A DNA stretch of 64,000 nucleotides. It comes from Lineus longissimus (lineage: Eukaryota; Nemertea; Pilidiophora; Heteronemertea; Lineidae). Both the position numbers and the translations under genes were made by a program. Location of the stretch: positions 27,977,501 to 28,041,500 of the forward strand of contig NC_088308.1 in NCBI RefSeq assembly GCF_910592395.1, given 5' to 3'. This document shows positions 48,201 through 60,900 of this stretch, one piece after another; the first letter of the stretch is position 1, and each line of letters begins with the position of its first letter. The notes beneath the pieces are model-generated. The model had not been told where the DNA came from and did not search any database. It worked only from the letters and a program-made list of their open reading frames with translations.

Positions 48201-48330
48201 GTGTAGAAGTTTTAGACCAGTCAGCAGACTTTTCAAGCGTACAAGATGTGGACCAGTCAGGAAATTTTCCCAATGTTGAAGATTTAGACCAGTCAGCAGT
48301 CGTTTTCAGAATTGAAGATGTAGATCAACC
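45250..48330. repeat. 36-bp minisatellite with alternating A and B units, about 85 copies
   Basis: Two 36-bp unit types alternate for much of the array. On the plus strand A carries GACTTCTCCAGTGTAGAAGA and B carries GACCTTTCCAGCGTACAAGA, so a 72-bp AB pair is the commoner period. Both ends are degraded. The minus strand is open for 1008 codons (48273-45247), while the plus frame is broken by at least eight TAA codons from GTACAAG-to-GTATAAG changes. Differences between units in the minus frame are mostly amino-acid changing (Thr, Ile, Pro or Lys at one site), so selection on a protein is not evident. Confidence 0.96.
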
Positions 48331-51300
48331 ATGGAATGTTGAAGTCAAGTCAGAAATTAATTTGTGATCAGATCTAGTCCATAATCCCCTTCCTGGTCAC
48401 AATCAGATGACAATGCATTGACACATCAACTTATCATCAGCCAGCTCTTAAAAGATGCTAGGCATGTCATCAGGATTCCATTACACATGGTGATGGACAC
48501 TTGAAGGAATGTTAGCACTAAGAGCATCAGCCTGGCTGCGTGGAAACATGGCCACTTTCTATGATTACGGGTGGGTCGCTGTTGTCCGAAGTGGTGCCTT
48601 TAGGAACCACAGGGCAACTGCTGCTAAGAGTTAACAACTGGCCAAAGCGATTTCCTTAACAGAAGCAAGACAACATTCCTGTGTCTTTGACAACCATTGG
48701 AACTGAGCATCACTTTGTAAAATTCCCTGATTGGTGAGAACGAGAAAGTGTCTCGGAGAAGTAGTGGCTGATGAGCCGTTTCATGGTTGGACAGGATACT
48801 TCTGTTCACAACCTATCCTCAACATCAGTGGATGTCCATTGTCGCCAGAATGAGGTTGCACATTGAAAACTTTAGAAAATCTATGGACTCCTACACTGGT
48901 CATAATCTAACCGCTGTTTCATTCAGACTTCATTGTGCAACAGCTGCAACATGGGCACAACCTGTTGGCTGATGATTGTTGCAGGTCTGATTTGGTCTCA
49001 GCACAGTAATTGGCATACATATTGGTTATACATGTACTTTAGACTTCATACTAGTATTATACTAGGCCTTCGGGCTTGATAAAGCTGTGCCTATTTGGTC
49101 ATTTAGTTCAATACGTATGCGCCCGTCACCATTATCATAGACAGAATCATGTGGAGGTGCTGTTGGTGACACTGAGGCCACTTCCCAGCCTCCAGTATGT
49201 TCAGTGACTGGCGTGGTATTTGTGATCCCGCATCCAGCCTCCTGATTGTCACAGACAACACAGCTGAGGCCTATTATATATTCCTTTCTGGCTTGCACTC
49301 CCTCATTTCTGACATGGCTGTCTTGGTTTACCAGATGTCTTACCAAACATCTTGTGACAAGCTCAGAGTCTGTATCAGCCCTCACTTTGGATAGCAATGG
49401 TTAGCTTGGTGAACCTGATGTCTTGCGTTCGTTGTCACCAACTCAGTGTCTAGCCCTCAATCATGGTGATACCATCGTCTCCTTATGGTAATTTATACAA
49501 GGTGATGTGATAATGAGATTGATTTCCTTCCCTATATATTCCTTCGTGGCTAATAAACACATCCTGAACAATATATCTCAATCACGCACACACTGCATAC
49601 GATGGCGACTTAATACCCGGCAGTCGTGCCGAGGGTAGGTTTTCCATGAGGAGATGGCTAAGTTGGCATTTGGCGATGCTGTTGGTGCCTTGCCATTTGT
49701 ATTCTGGCAGGGATTTGGCGTAGATACAGGATAATTGGATTGGTTTAGATGTTGAAGTTGTGCCTCTCAAATATATGTTGGCTTTTGTTTTTGGTGGCCA
49801 GTACACTGACACTGTTTGGTGCTTGATGATGCCGTACATAACAAATAGGTCTGTAAAATTAGACCTGTACCATTTCAGTGTCGCAAGTGATCTTTTTGGT
49901 GATGTACTGGTGCTGATGTATTCTGAGTAAGCGTTATTTTTTGCTGTGTGAGTGAATGAGTATATAACTTACATTATTGATTCCTCCTCGTCATGTATTC
50001 TACAACAGCTGGAGAGATTGTTACTAAAAAAACCTCTTAACATTGAAAGTGAAGGATTTTCCCGCTGGTTGAATTCTTGTAAAAGACATGGTAGTTTTTG
50101 ATTGATTACAAGGGGATTTTCAATTTATTGTCTACTGATGGGGACATGTTCACCGGATATGAATTGTCATAACTTATTTCTGCCTCTTCCATCCTTGCTG
50201 CCATCTGTGCTGATGACAAAACTGTAGACTGTAGAGTTGTTCTTTGTGGTTAACTAAAAAAGAGGTCTTGAGGCATCCCTCCAAACAGTACATGCTAGTA
50301 GCAGGTCATATGACACACCTTACTGATCTCTGTCCTTCATTCTGTCACTTCAATTCATGATAAATCTGGTCCTCCTGGTATGTAAACTTTAGGCCCTTGT
50401 ACCAATCCTCTGTGGATCCAGTGTACAGGGCTTCCTCCTGGATCATCGCACACTGTAAAGGAGGCCACATTAGAACATGCTGCTCATAACAACATTACTA
50501 TTCAGACTTGGAGCAAATTGAAATATTTATTTTCCCAAGCTCCAGTTGGTTGCCATGGCCACCATCTATAGGATGCATTGAAGCTGTGTCTCCGGTGTGT
50601 CATCGTTTACAATGCATTCTGCTTTCACCTTCTCCCCTCGTCGTGGCATTGGAGACGACGAACAAGACCAACTCATCTTCTCCCGAATTCATCAACAAAA
50701 TCGATTGGGTGGATTTTGAGTCAAAAAGTTTGAGATTGTTGACACAAGTCCTTCCTATCACACTTTCAATTTGTAGGACAAACTACTTGTGTTAGAAAAC
50801 TTACCAAATTCATCACCTAAGTTTTACCCAAATATGGTGTTGAAGTTGAAAGCTTAAAGGTTGTTGTGGCTTATAAGAAGAAACAGCAATTCAGCCACTT
50901 ATGCCAAGCTTGACTTGCAAATTAATCTGTAAAGCTGCAACCTTGACGAATGTTTGCAACATCAGAAGATCATTTCTTGAAATATGTTTTTGACTTCTTC
51001 GGTGAAGATATGAACCAATCGCTCAGCTATGACAACACAGAAACTACTAAATGAACTGTGCTGTGTTGCTTGAAGGAGAATATGCTCGGCCTAATGGGTT
51101 TTGAAATTATTACTTATTGATGTTGGGATGTTTTGCTGATGATATGGTGAAGTGCACACAAATGTTATTACTTGTGTGTTTATCAATGGTTAATGCATGT
51201 ATAATTTCAATTATTAGAGCAGCTTTTTGTCTCCTAGTCTTTATATATGTGATGTAGGAATGAAAGTTAGGAAGTCAGGACACTGGTGTTAGTGAAGAGA

Positions 51301-51670
51301 GAGATGTGGCACCAATGTGTCTGCTTGAAGCAAGGTGGTCATAGACTTTCCGGAGGTTGTTGAGGCTACATCTCACATCATCAGCCGCATTGTGGTGCAT
51401 TTTTAAGGGGAATTCTCTCTGGCTATTAATACAGCATAGCAAATAAGTTTCTATAGTATCATAGTAGTGTGGATTTTCTACAGACTTTCTGGTGTGAAAT
51501 ATTCTCTCATAGTCATATCACCAACATGTTTATGTCTAGGTCCAAACTAGACTAACACATATATTCTTTATGCTAAGATAATATGTGGTCCAGACCAGCA
51601 ATTGATTGCAATGATGATACAAACACCAATCATATGAAATGTCAATTAGACACAGACAATTAGATCAAGT
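48331..51670 (+). other. CaMKII intron 2, between the 36-bp and 69-bp arrays
   Basis: Unique sequence. A 111-codon minus-strand frame (49397-49062, ending IGTALSSPKA) and a 95-codon plus frame (50508-50795) show no family resemblance and lack convincing splice sites. No RNA gene seen. Confidence 0.5.
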
Positions 51671-52566
51671 CAGGAGAAGGGTGGTTTCCTTGAGAAGCTT
51701 CACGCTGGAATAAGTGATGTGATCTGTTTCCAGCATGAGTCTGAGAAGGGTGGTTTCCTTGAGAAGCATCACGCTGGAATAAGTGATGTGATATGTTTCC
51801 AGCATGAGTCTGAGAAGGGTGGTTTCCTTGAGAAGCATCACGCTGGAATAAGTGATGTGATATGTTTCCAGCATGAGTCTGAGAAGGGTGGTTTCCTTGA
51901 GAAGCATCACGCTGGAATAAGTGATGTGATATGTTTCCAGCATGAGACTGAGAAGGGTGGTTTCCTTGAGAAGCATCACGCTGGAATAAGTGATGTGATA
52001 TGTTTCCAGCATGAGTCTGAGAAGGGTGGTTTCCTTGAGAAGCATCACGCTGGAATAAGTGATGTGATATGTTTCCAGCATGAGACTGAGAAGGGTGGTT
52101 TCCTTGAGAAGCATCACGCTGGAATAAGTGATGTGATATGTTTCCAGCATGAGACTGAGAAGGGTGGTTTCCTTGAGAAGCATCACGCTGGAATAAGTGA
52201 TGTGATATGTTTCCAGCATGAGTCTGAGAAGGGTGGTCTCCTTGAGAAGCATCACGCTGGAATAAGTGATGTGATATGTTTCCAGCATGAGTCTGAGAAG
52301 GGTGGTTTCCTTGAGAAGCATCACGCTGGAATAAGTGATGTGATATGTTTCCAGCATGAGTCTGAGAAGGGTGGTTTCCTTGAGAAGCATCACGCTGGAA
52401 TAAGTGATGTGATATATTTCCAGCATGAGTCTGAGAAGGGTGGTTTCCTTGAGAAGCATCACGCTGGAATAAGTGATGTGATATGTTTCCAGCATGAGTC
52501 TGAGAAGGGTGGTTTCCTTGAGAAGCATCACGCTGGAATACGTGATGTGATATGTTTCCAGCATAT
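51671..52566. repeat. 69-bp minisatellite, 13 copies
   Basis: Units start GAGAAGGGTGGTTTCCTTGA and end in CAGCATGAGTCT (or GACT). They are nearly identical, differing at one or two sites. 69 is a multiple of three and the unit lacks stops in one frame on each strand, giving apparent proteins of about 300 codons both ways. Both are by-products of the repeat. Confidence 0.96.
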
Positions 52567-52866
52567 GTGTCGCTGGGTTTACTGTTACCTTGGCAGTCAC
52601 TCGTTCCCTATGCTTACTCTTGTTTCATGAATAACATGACATCCCTGTTTCCATGGTGAGCGAGACCGAGGCAAGAATATATGTTCACGGGGAAAACCAT
52701 AATTATTGTTCATTTGAAGCAGGAACGCAGACAAAAGTTACTAACGATGTTGTAGATGTTGAATAAGCTCCATGTCCATGATTGTAATAATGCTGTGGCG
52801 TTGTCATAGAAACTACCAATTTCTAGTATGAATATTTGATTGGTTGCTGTTTCCTTTCCCTCGCAG

Positions 52867-52954
52867 ATGTCCCCAGTATTGTTAACCCTTTCATAAATTT
52901 AGCACTGGACCTTTTCAATATTGAAAGCGATGCTAGGGTTTTGGATCAGCTCAG
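52867..52954 (+). other. Orphan exon candidate after a strong acceptor
   Basis: The tract TTTCCTTTCCCTCGCAG ending at 52866 is a very good 3' splice site. The following open stretch, read in the phase left by CaMKII exon 2, begins DVPSIVNPFINLALDLFNIE and runs to a gtgtgt donor-like site. It does not resemble the expected CaMKII exon 3. It could be an exon of a nested gene, a cryptic exon or chance. Confidence 0.2.
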
Positions 52955-53172
52955 GTGTGTTTGGCTGTCATATGAAATCACAACAGTGATTGGGACCTAT
53001 CATTTGAATTATTTAGGTACATGTAACCACCACTACCAGCTTCATTCCTACAATAGTCAATGACCATTGGCATTGTAGCTTTTGACGTACCCAGCTCCAA
53101 GCTTCTAATAACATTTCGAAAGAGTGATTCCATGTAAACAGTCAGTTCAATATGTTCAGTGGATGGTAAACA

Positions 53173-53214
53173 GAGTGACTAAGTCACTCCAACAAATGGT
53201 CAATGGCCATTGAC
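53173..53214. repeat. Two adjacent short palindromes
   Basis: GAGTGACT-A-AGTCACTC (53173-53189) is a perfect inverted repeat and contains AP-1-like TGACTAAGTCA. Ten bases on, GTCAATGGCCATTGAC (53199-53214) is a perfect 16-bp palindrome. A diverged copy of the second lies near 53055. Confidence 0.7.
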
Positions 53215-56200
53215 ATAGTAGACTACTGCTCAAGGTTGACCTTTCATTTTTCATTACGAGAAGTTGTCTGCTCCCAAATGACCTGTGATCTTTTCCTCCA
53301 ATCTTTATTCATTACATCCACGATGATCATGTTTTGCCTCCGCTCTGCTTGATATTGGTAACATCCATTGTCATGATGTACCCAATCCCGGCTGATGAAT
53401 CAGACAAATTGACCATGCCGAGAAATGTCATCGAGTGTATTGCGATATGACGTCGTAGCAATAACAACATGGCCTTATCGCCTATTCTCACTTCATGCGT
53501 AAGGGATCGTGAAAAGTATGATTTGGTCAACAGATTTGATCAACATTCCACTGTCATCTTGTAAAGTAATAGTTGACGGCTTGCTATTGCCTTCAATGAT
53601 GCATTTTGACTTGATGGCCGTTTAAAACTAAATACTTTAACTGATACTGTTATTGAATCCACTTGTGTGTGACATTTCAAGTGTATATTTTTGAGAATAA
53701 CATATTTTTCATCATTTAAGTGTTTGTCATGAAATGTTCCGTGATTTTAGCAGACGATCACTCCCAAAGGTCTACAGCGTGCAATATATTCTGATTCTGT
53801 ATAATATGATTATCAATTTACTTCCCTCTTTTCATGCATGTACAATGTTTGCTGCATGATGGCGGCCAATGACAATAAACGTGCAGTGAAGTAGTGTTGT
53901 ATTGGCTTCAGGTGAAACAATCAGATAGGACTGTTCAAACAAACTTGTTGGAATCGGTGATTCCTGCTTATTGACTCTTCAATTCAAACTCAAACCCAAA
54001 TAAATCAAATGGGAGTGTTAGTTGGCATGAAATATCTTGATGAATATTTGTGTTGTGGGGCGGATATATTGATAATGGAAGAGGTAGTCTGTAGTAGGGC
54101 TTCTCCTATATACAAAATTACAGGTCATCAGGTACGATTAAAGCTAAGCTTTCAATTTTCGTTCAACATCATCTCCATCTCCATAGAATGACAACCAGAA
54201 TCTATTTGTCCTGTGCATCAGTTTGCCAGGTATTCTACGTATTCGCTTACAATGTGAATAAGGCAAGGCGATTCATTCACCTAATCCCATCGACTTCCTA
54301 TAGGTGCAGATTCTGACAGACCAATTCCTACACAAGCTTGCTTGTGTTGCCGTGACAACCAGTGATGTCATGTATAGGCACACCTTGTTTACACATGTAT
54401 GTGAAGGCAGCAGCTCTCCTCGAGGTGTTATAGGCTTTCATGGGTGATTTTCGACATTGTTATTGTCACTCTCCTGAGCAGTAATATGTGATATCGAATA
54501 CCAGTGCCACACTCAACTTTATATCAATGTAGTTAGCCTTCTGAGTGATATATAGTAATGCTCTTAATCTTCTTGGCTTATGGGATATAAATAATGTGAC
54601 ATTTTCAAAGGTTCAATAGCTTGTATATCTTGATTTATGTTTTTTTCTCGGATTTTGTGAAGAAACCATTCCAAAAACTCAAATGCCCCAGCCCCTCATG
54701 AACTTACATTTACATTACATTACCACACCTAATTTCAGAACTTTTGGTCAGATTTTAAGACATTAGCGCTTGACCCCTGACCTTTTCCTAATGGTGACTG
54801 ACCAATTCACTATCCACCTTATTATGGTCGAACAATATATCATCAACGATGTTGTTGATTTCTTGTGGCCAGCCGATAACTAGCTCTATTTTCATCATGG
54901 CACGCATCTCTCACCATGGCAATTGCCGCGAGTCCATTATCTGACCAGCTAAGAACTTGTCCAATTATTATAGTGATCTGGCCTGCAGACATTGATGTCC
55001 CTGCGCTTCATTTTGGACTGAGCGTTGTGTTGTGGAAAGATTGACGTGATTTTTGTTAGCGGTAAATAAAAGAAGTGGATAGGGGAACAGGGCTGTCAAG
55101 TTAGAGCAGTATCCATTTAAAAAGGTCTTCAGTTTTTCAAATCAGTAGTTTGCTGACTGGGAAAATCTCTACATGCAAAATTGGGTGCATGTAGTTGTCA
55201 AAATTAGGAGCCATTTTTCCAGACTTTGGCTTAAGTCATCGTTTTCAAAGCCAACATTTTTTGGGGGCTGACTGGGGTACTTCTGTATTCTCTTTTGAAT
55301 TCCTTAAAAACGTTCAAGTACTGGTCTGTCCCATCATCCTTATGCATTTGCTTTTCAAAATGGTTATTTTGTATTCCTGGCATTCAGAGATATTGCATGA
55401 ATGAATGTCTTGCTAAAAGTGATATTTCTTCCACTGACCATGTAAACTGATCTAAAAAATGTCTTGATTGGTAGAACTTTATGTTGTGAGGTACATGATA
55501 TTGGGACATAACCTCATTCATATGATCAGTTGTTAAACATACAACAATCTTTGCTTGTCTCTTATACATTGTGTCCTAAAAATGCCATTTCTAAAAGAGG
55601 GCTCTAATGTGTCTTATACATTTTCTCTTTTCTGACTAGATAAAGGTAAGAACAGATACTGGTAAATTCGGTAGGTGTCCAGTGTTCTCCAACTTAAAAC
55701 AACTTTAAAATCTTTTCGTTCACTTTTGACCCTCGTTTGATCCCAGCTTTCTATTCATAGCCATCAAATGCATGAAACTAAATCCAAAATGAGTCTTTGT
55801 TGACTTATCATCAGCACCAGCATTAACTACAAAACGCTGATTATGAAGGCTCAATTTTTTGTCCGTAACATTGTGTTAAGTGATCCTAATTAATATTTCA
55901 ATGTCATCTAAATTTGCCATTGCATGCTGTTTGCCAGATTGTTGCTACTTTCAGTGGTTTCCTGCTGAGCGTTGAGTGTTAAGTTGGAGGTTACTAGGAC
56001 AGCTACCAGAAGTCTTTACTCTTTCCATGAGTGAGCGATTTTGAGAACTGTTCAGAAAATGTTAAATTCACCTGAAAATTTAGGTTATGATAATACTTGA
56101 CTTTTTGGAACAAAATCCTTCTCTGTCTTAAACTTGGTAACATTTGTCATGTATATTTCACATCAGAATATTGTTTTTTTTAAAGAATTCAAGCTTATTA

Positions 56201-57942
56201 TCACATCTAAACATGTGGCAGTGAAAAGACCTGTTTTGCCTAACAAAGAGAAAGGACGTCTCTTTTGATTGTCAGGATGCTCCTGGTTTCATGTGTCGTT
56301 CATTGGCGTTGATACCATGTGCACCTCCATCAGATCAGGCAGGATAGCTCTTCCTTATAAGTTGCATATGTTACCATGACAACGGGAAGCTCTAGATTAC
56401 CTGTGCTCTTGGTATGGCTGTAGCATTGTCAGAGAATCCCTTCTATAATGTTACAGAGAGAGAGGGAGGGAACGAGCTTCTCAAATCACATCCATTTTCC
56501 TCACCCATTCCCAACTCACATTCACAACTTGTTCATTAACACTTTGAGGACTTGAGATGTCATGACGATATTCCTTTTAGAAGGAACTTCGAAAATGAGC
56601 TTGTGAAAACTTAGGCCTACCTAAATTAATATTTTGGCTGTAATTAACCTTGCATTCTTGGTGCCACTTAAAATTGTAATGGAAACTTTAAAAATGTCTC
56701 TGTGGATTTTTCTGATATTCCTTGTATAGAAGTGCGGTAAATGGAAGACGTTTGATGCTGTCACATGTGTGTTTTTGTCTTGTCATCTGGCACTGGCAGC
56801 CAAGCAGTGTGAAAGTGACAACCTGCAACACTCATAACATTATGGTGTGTAGCTCTTAGTGGCTACTAACATCAACATATTCTTTGCAGTTGACACAACT
56901 TTTAAGTGATTTCATCCTAGCTTTTTGAAGGTTGCCATGAGCAGTGATAATGGCATGCAGCCAAGCCAAGTTTTATGATGTGCAGCCAAACCAAGTTTCA
57001 TGAATTTTTTTGCCGTTATTATTTCTTTGCCTTTTGCTATCTCCTCTCCTTGTAATCGCTCTACTTATATCATTGTCAGAATATCTGTGCCTTCTAGGTC
57101 GTCTGTTTCGATTTTTCCACGTTTAGCGAGATCTTAATAGAAATGCTTGTTTGGTGTCTGACTTCATTTGTTGTACACTGCCAAATTCCCAAGTGAGTAT
57201 TTACCAAAAGGAATAATGCGTGGTGCAGCTTAACTAAGTGAAATGTCAAGGGCCTGTGATGTACATTTTCTTTTCATTCCATCCTGTGTATATCATGCAG
57301 CAATGCATGATATGTACTGCTATCTAGAGAATGCAAATATGATATCCCAAGCGGATGTGAGCAATCATTGTATAATTTGTGCAGAAATGATGTTTGTATC
57401 ATATGATATAAATAGTTCATGTTATTTGGGAGGTTTATCACATATAGTGTCATCATTGTTTGCCTGATTAAAGCTGAACTGTCAACTGACTTTCAATTAT
57501 ATCGTCCTGTTTAGTTTGTGTGATTTGATATCAGGGCACGTTTTACTGTTCCTATATGCTACATCATTATCGCATCTCCATGTGTTTGTATGACAGTTCA
57601 GCTTTTATACAGAGGGGACATGTCAAATTGATTGAAAAATTACCCTCCATATGAATTTTGGAGACAATATTGAGGACGAGAATTATTAGTCCTCATTAGT
57701 CCTCTTTGCCTAAGCTATATAAGCCTTCCATCATTATGCAGGATCACAAGGTCCCCAGAGGCATTGCCATAACGTTATTAAATACATCCCATGGTCCATG
57801 GGGGAATCATCTGTTGCTATGGTGAAATATGCGCCTCAAAACATCACGGTGATAAGAATATTTTGTATTCTAGCTGTTTGGTTTGTAATGAGGTAACAGT
57901 CAGTGATCGTGGGACAGCACATGACCCAACGTATAGCTACCT

Positions 57943-60900
57943 AAGGGTAATCAGAGATGACGGGACAGCCAACTGTGGGCTTTCCAAGGACAATCAGAGA
58001 TGGCAAGACAGCCAACTGTGGGCTGTCGGAGGACAATCAGAGATGGCAAGACAGCCAACTGTGGGCTGTCAGAGGACAATAAGAGATGGCAAGACAGCCA
58101 ACTGTGGGCTGTCAGAGGACAATCAGAGATGGCAAGACAGCCAACTGTGGGCTGTCGGAGGACAATCAGAGATGGCAAGACAGCCAACTGTGGGCTGTCA
58201 GAGGATAATCAGAGATGGCAAGACAGCCAACTGTGGGCTGTCAGAGGACAATAAGAGATGACGGGACAGCCAACTGTTCGTTATCCAAAGGTAATCAGAG
58301 CTGGCAAGACAGCCAAATGTGGGCTATCCAAGGACAATCAGAGATAGCAAGACAGCCAAATGTGGGCTATCCAAGGACAATCAGAGATGGCAAGACAGCC
58401 AAATGTGGGCTATCCAAGGACAATCAGAGATGACAAGACAGCCAACAGTGGGCTGTCAGAGGATAATCAGAGATGGCAAGACAGCCAACTGTGGGCTGTC
58501 AGAGGACAATCAGAGCTGGCAAGACAGCCAACAGTGGGCTGTCAGAGGATAATCAGAGATGGCAAGACAGCCAACAGTGGGCTGTCAGAGGACAATCAGA
58601 GCTGGCAAGACAGCCAACTGTGGGCTGTCAGAGGACAATCAGAGATGGCAAGGCAGCCAACTGTGGGCTGTCAGAGGACAATCAGAGATGGCAAGACAGC
58701 CAACTGTGGGCTGTCAGAGGACAATCAGAGATGGCAAGACAACCAACTGTGGGCTATCCAAGGACAATCAGAGCTGGCAAGACTGCCAGCTGTGGGCTGT
58801 CGGAGGACAATCAGAGATGGCAAGACAGCCAACTGTGGGCTGTCAGAGGACAATCAGAGCTGGCAAGACAGCCAACAGTGGGCTGTCAGAGGACAATCAG
58901 AGCTGGCAAGACAGCCAACTGTGGGCTGTCAGAGGACAATCAGAGATGGCAAGGCAGCCAACTGTGGGCTGTCAGAGGACAATCAGAGATGGCAAGACAG
59001 CCAACTGTGGGCTGTCAGAGGACAATCAGAGATGGCAAGACAGCCAACTGTGGGCTATCCAAGGACAATCAGAGCTGGCAAGACTGCCAGCTGTGGGCTG
59101 TCGGAGGACAATCAGAGATGGCAAGACAGCCAACTGTGGGCTGTCAGAGGACAATCAGAGCTGGCAAGACAGCCAACAGTGGGCTGTCAGAGGACAATCA
59201 GAGATGGCAAGACAGCCAACTGTGGGCTGTCAGAGGACAATCAGAGATGGCAAGACAGCCAACTGTGGGCTGTCAGAGGACAATCAGAGATGGCAAGACA
59301 GCCAACAGTGGGCTGTCAGAGGACAATCAGAGGTGGCAAGACAGCCAACTGTGGGCTGTCAGAGGACAATCAGAGATGGCAAGACAGCCAGCTGTGGGCT
59401 ATCCAAGGACAATCAGAGCTGGCAAGACTGCCAGCTGTGGGCTGTCGGAGGACAATCAGAGATGGCAAGACAGCCAACTGTGGGCTGTCAGAGGACAATC
59501 AGAGCTGGCAAGACAGCCAACAGTGGGCTGTCAGAGGACAATCAGAGATGGCAAGACAGCCAACTGTTGGCTGTCAGAGGACAATCAGAGATGGCAAGAC
59601 AGCCAACTGTGGGCTGTCAGAGGACAATCAGAGATGGCAAGACAGTCAACAGTGGGCTGTCAGAGGACAATCAGAGATGGCAAGACAGCCAACTGTGGGC
59701 TATCCAAGGACAATCAGAGATGGCAAGACAGCCAACTGTGGGCTGTCGGAGGACAATCAGAGATGGCAAGACAACCAAATGTGGGCTATCCAAGGACAAT
59801 CAGAGCTGGCAAGACAGCCAACTGTGGGCTGTCAGAGGACAATCAGAGATGGCAAGACAGTCAACAGTGGGCTGTCAGAGGACAATCAGAGATGGCAAGA
59901 CAGCCAACTGTGGGCTATCCAAGGACAATCAGAGCTGGCAAGACAGCCAACTGTGGGCTGTCGGAGGACAATCAGAGATGGCAAGACAACCAAATGTGGG
60001 CTGTCAGAGGACAATCAGAGATGGCAAGACAGCCAACTGTGGGCTGTCGGAGGACAATCAGAGATGGTAAGACAACCAAATGTGGGCTGTCGGAGGACAA
60101 TCAGAGATGGCAAGACAGCCAACTGTGGGCTGTCAGAGGACAATCAGAGCTGGCAAGACAGCCAACAGTGGGCTGTCAGAGGACAATCAGAGATGGCAAG
60201 ACAGCCAACTGTGGGCTGTCAGAGGACAATCAGAGATGGCAAGACAGCCAACAGTGGGCTGTCAGAGGACAATCAGAGATGGCAAGACAGCCAACTGTGG
60301 GCTGTCAGAGGACAATCAGAGATGGCAAGACAGCCAGCTGTGGGCTATCCAAGGACAATCAGAGCTGGCAAGACTGCCAGCTGTGGGCTGTCGGAGGACA
60401 ATCAGAGATGGCAAGACAGCCAACTGTGGGCTGTCAGAGGACAATCAGAGCTGGCAAGACAGCCAACAGTGGGCTGTCAGAGGACAATCAGAGATGGCAA
60501 GACAGCCAACTGTGGGCTGTCAGAGGACAATCAGAGATGGCAAGACAGCCAACAGTGGGCTGTCAGAGGACAATCAGAGATGGCAAGACAGCCAACTGTG
60601 GGCTATCCAAGGACAATCAGAGATGGCAAGACAGCCAACAGTGGGCTGTCAGAGGACAATCAGAGATGGCAAGACAGCCAACTGTGGGCTGTCAGAGGAC
60701 AATCAGAGATGGCAAGACAGCCAACAGTGGGCTGTCAGAGGACAATCAGAGATGGCAAGACAGCCAACTGTGGGCTGTCAGAGGACAATAAGAGATGGCA
60801 AGACAGCCAACTGTGGGCTGTCAGAGGACAATCAGAGATGGCAAGACAGCCAACTGTGGGCTGTCGGAGGACAATCAGAGATGGCAAGACAGCCAACTGT

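Larger units (their letters stand above)
52567..57942 (+). other. CaMKII intron 2, between the 69-bp and 43-bp arrays
   Basis: Mostly unique AT-rich sequence. It holds a strong unexplained splice acceptor at 52865-52866 and a pair of palindromes near 53173-53214. No recognised exon, RNA gene or mobile element otherwise. Confidence 0.5.

Noticed and set aside
49062-49397. 111-codon minus-strand frame ending IGTALSSPKA
   Set aside because: No recognisable domain; possible splice sites are weak and inconsistent in phase.
51665-52630. About 300-codon frames on both strands
   Set aside because: By-products of the 69-bp repeat; the minus and plus frames mirror the same unit.
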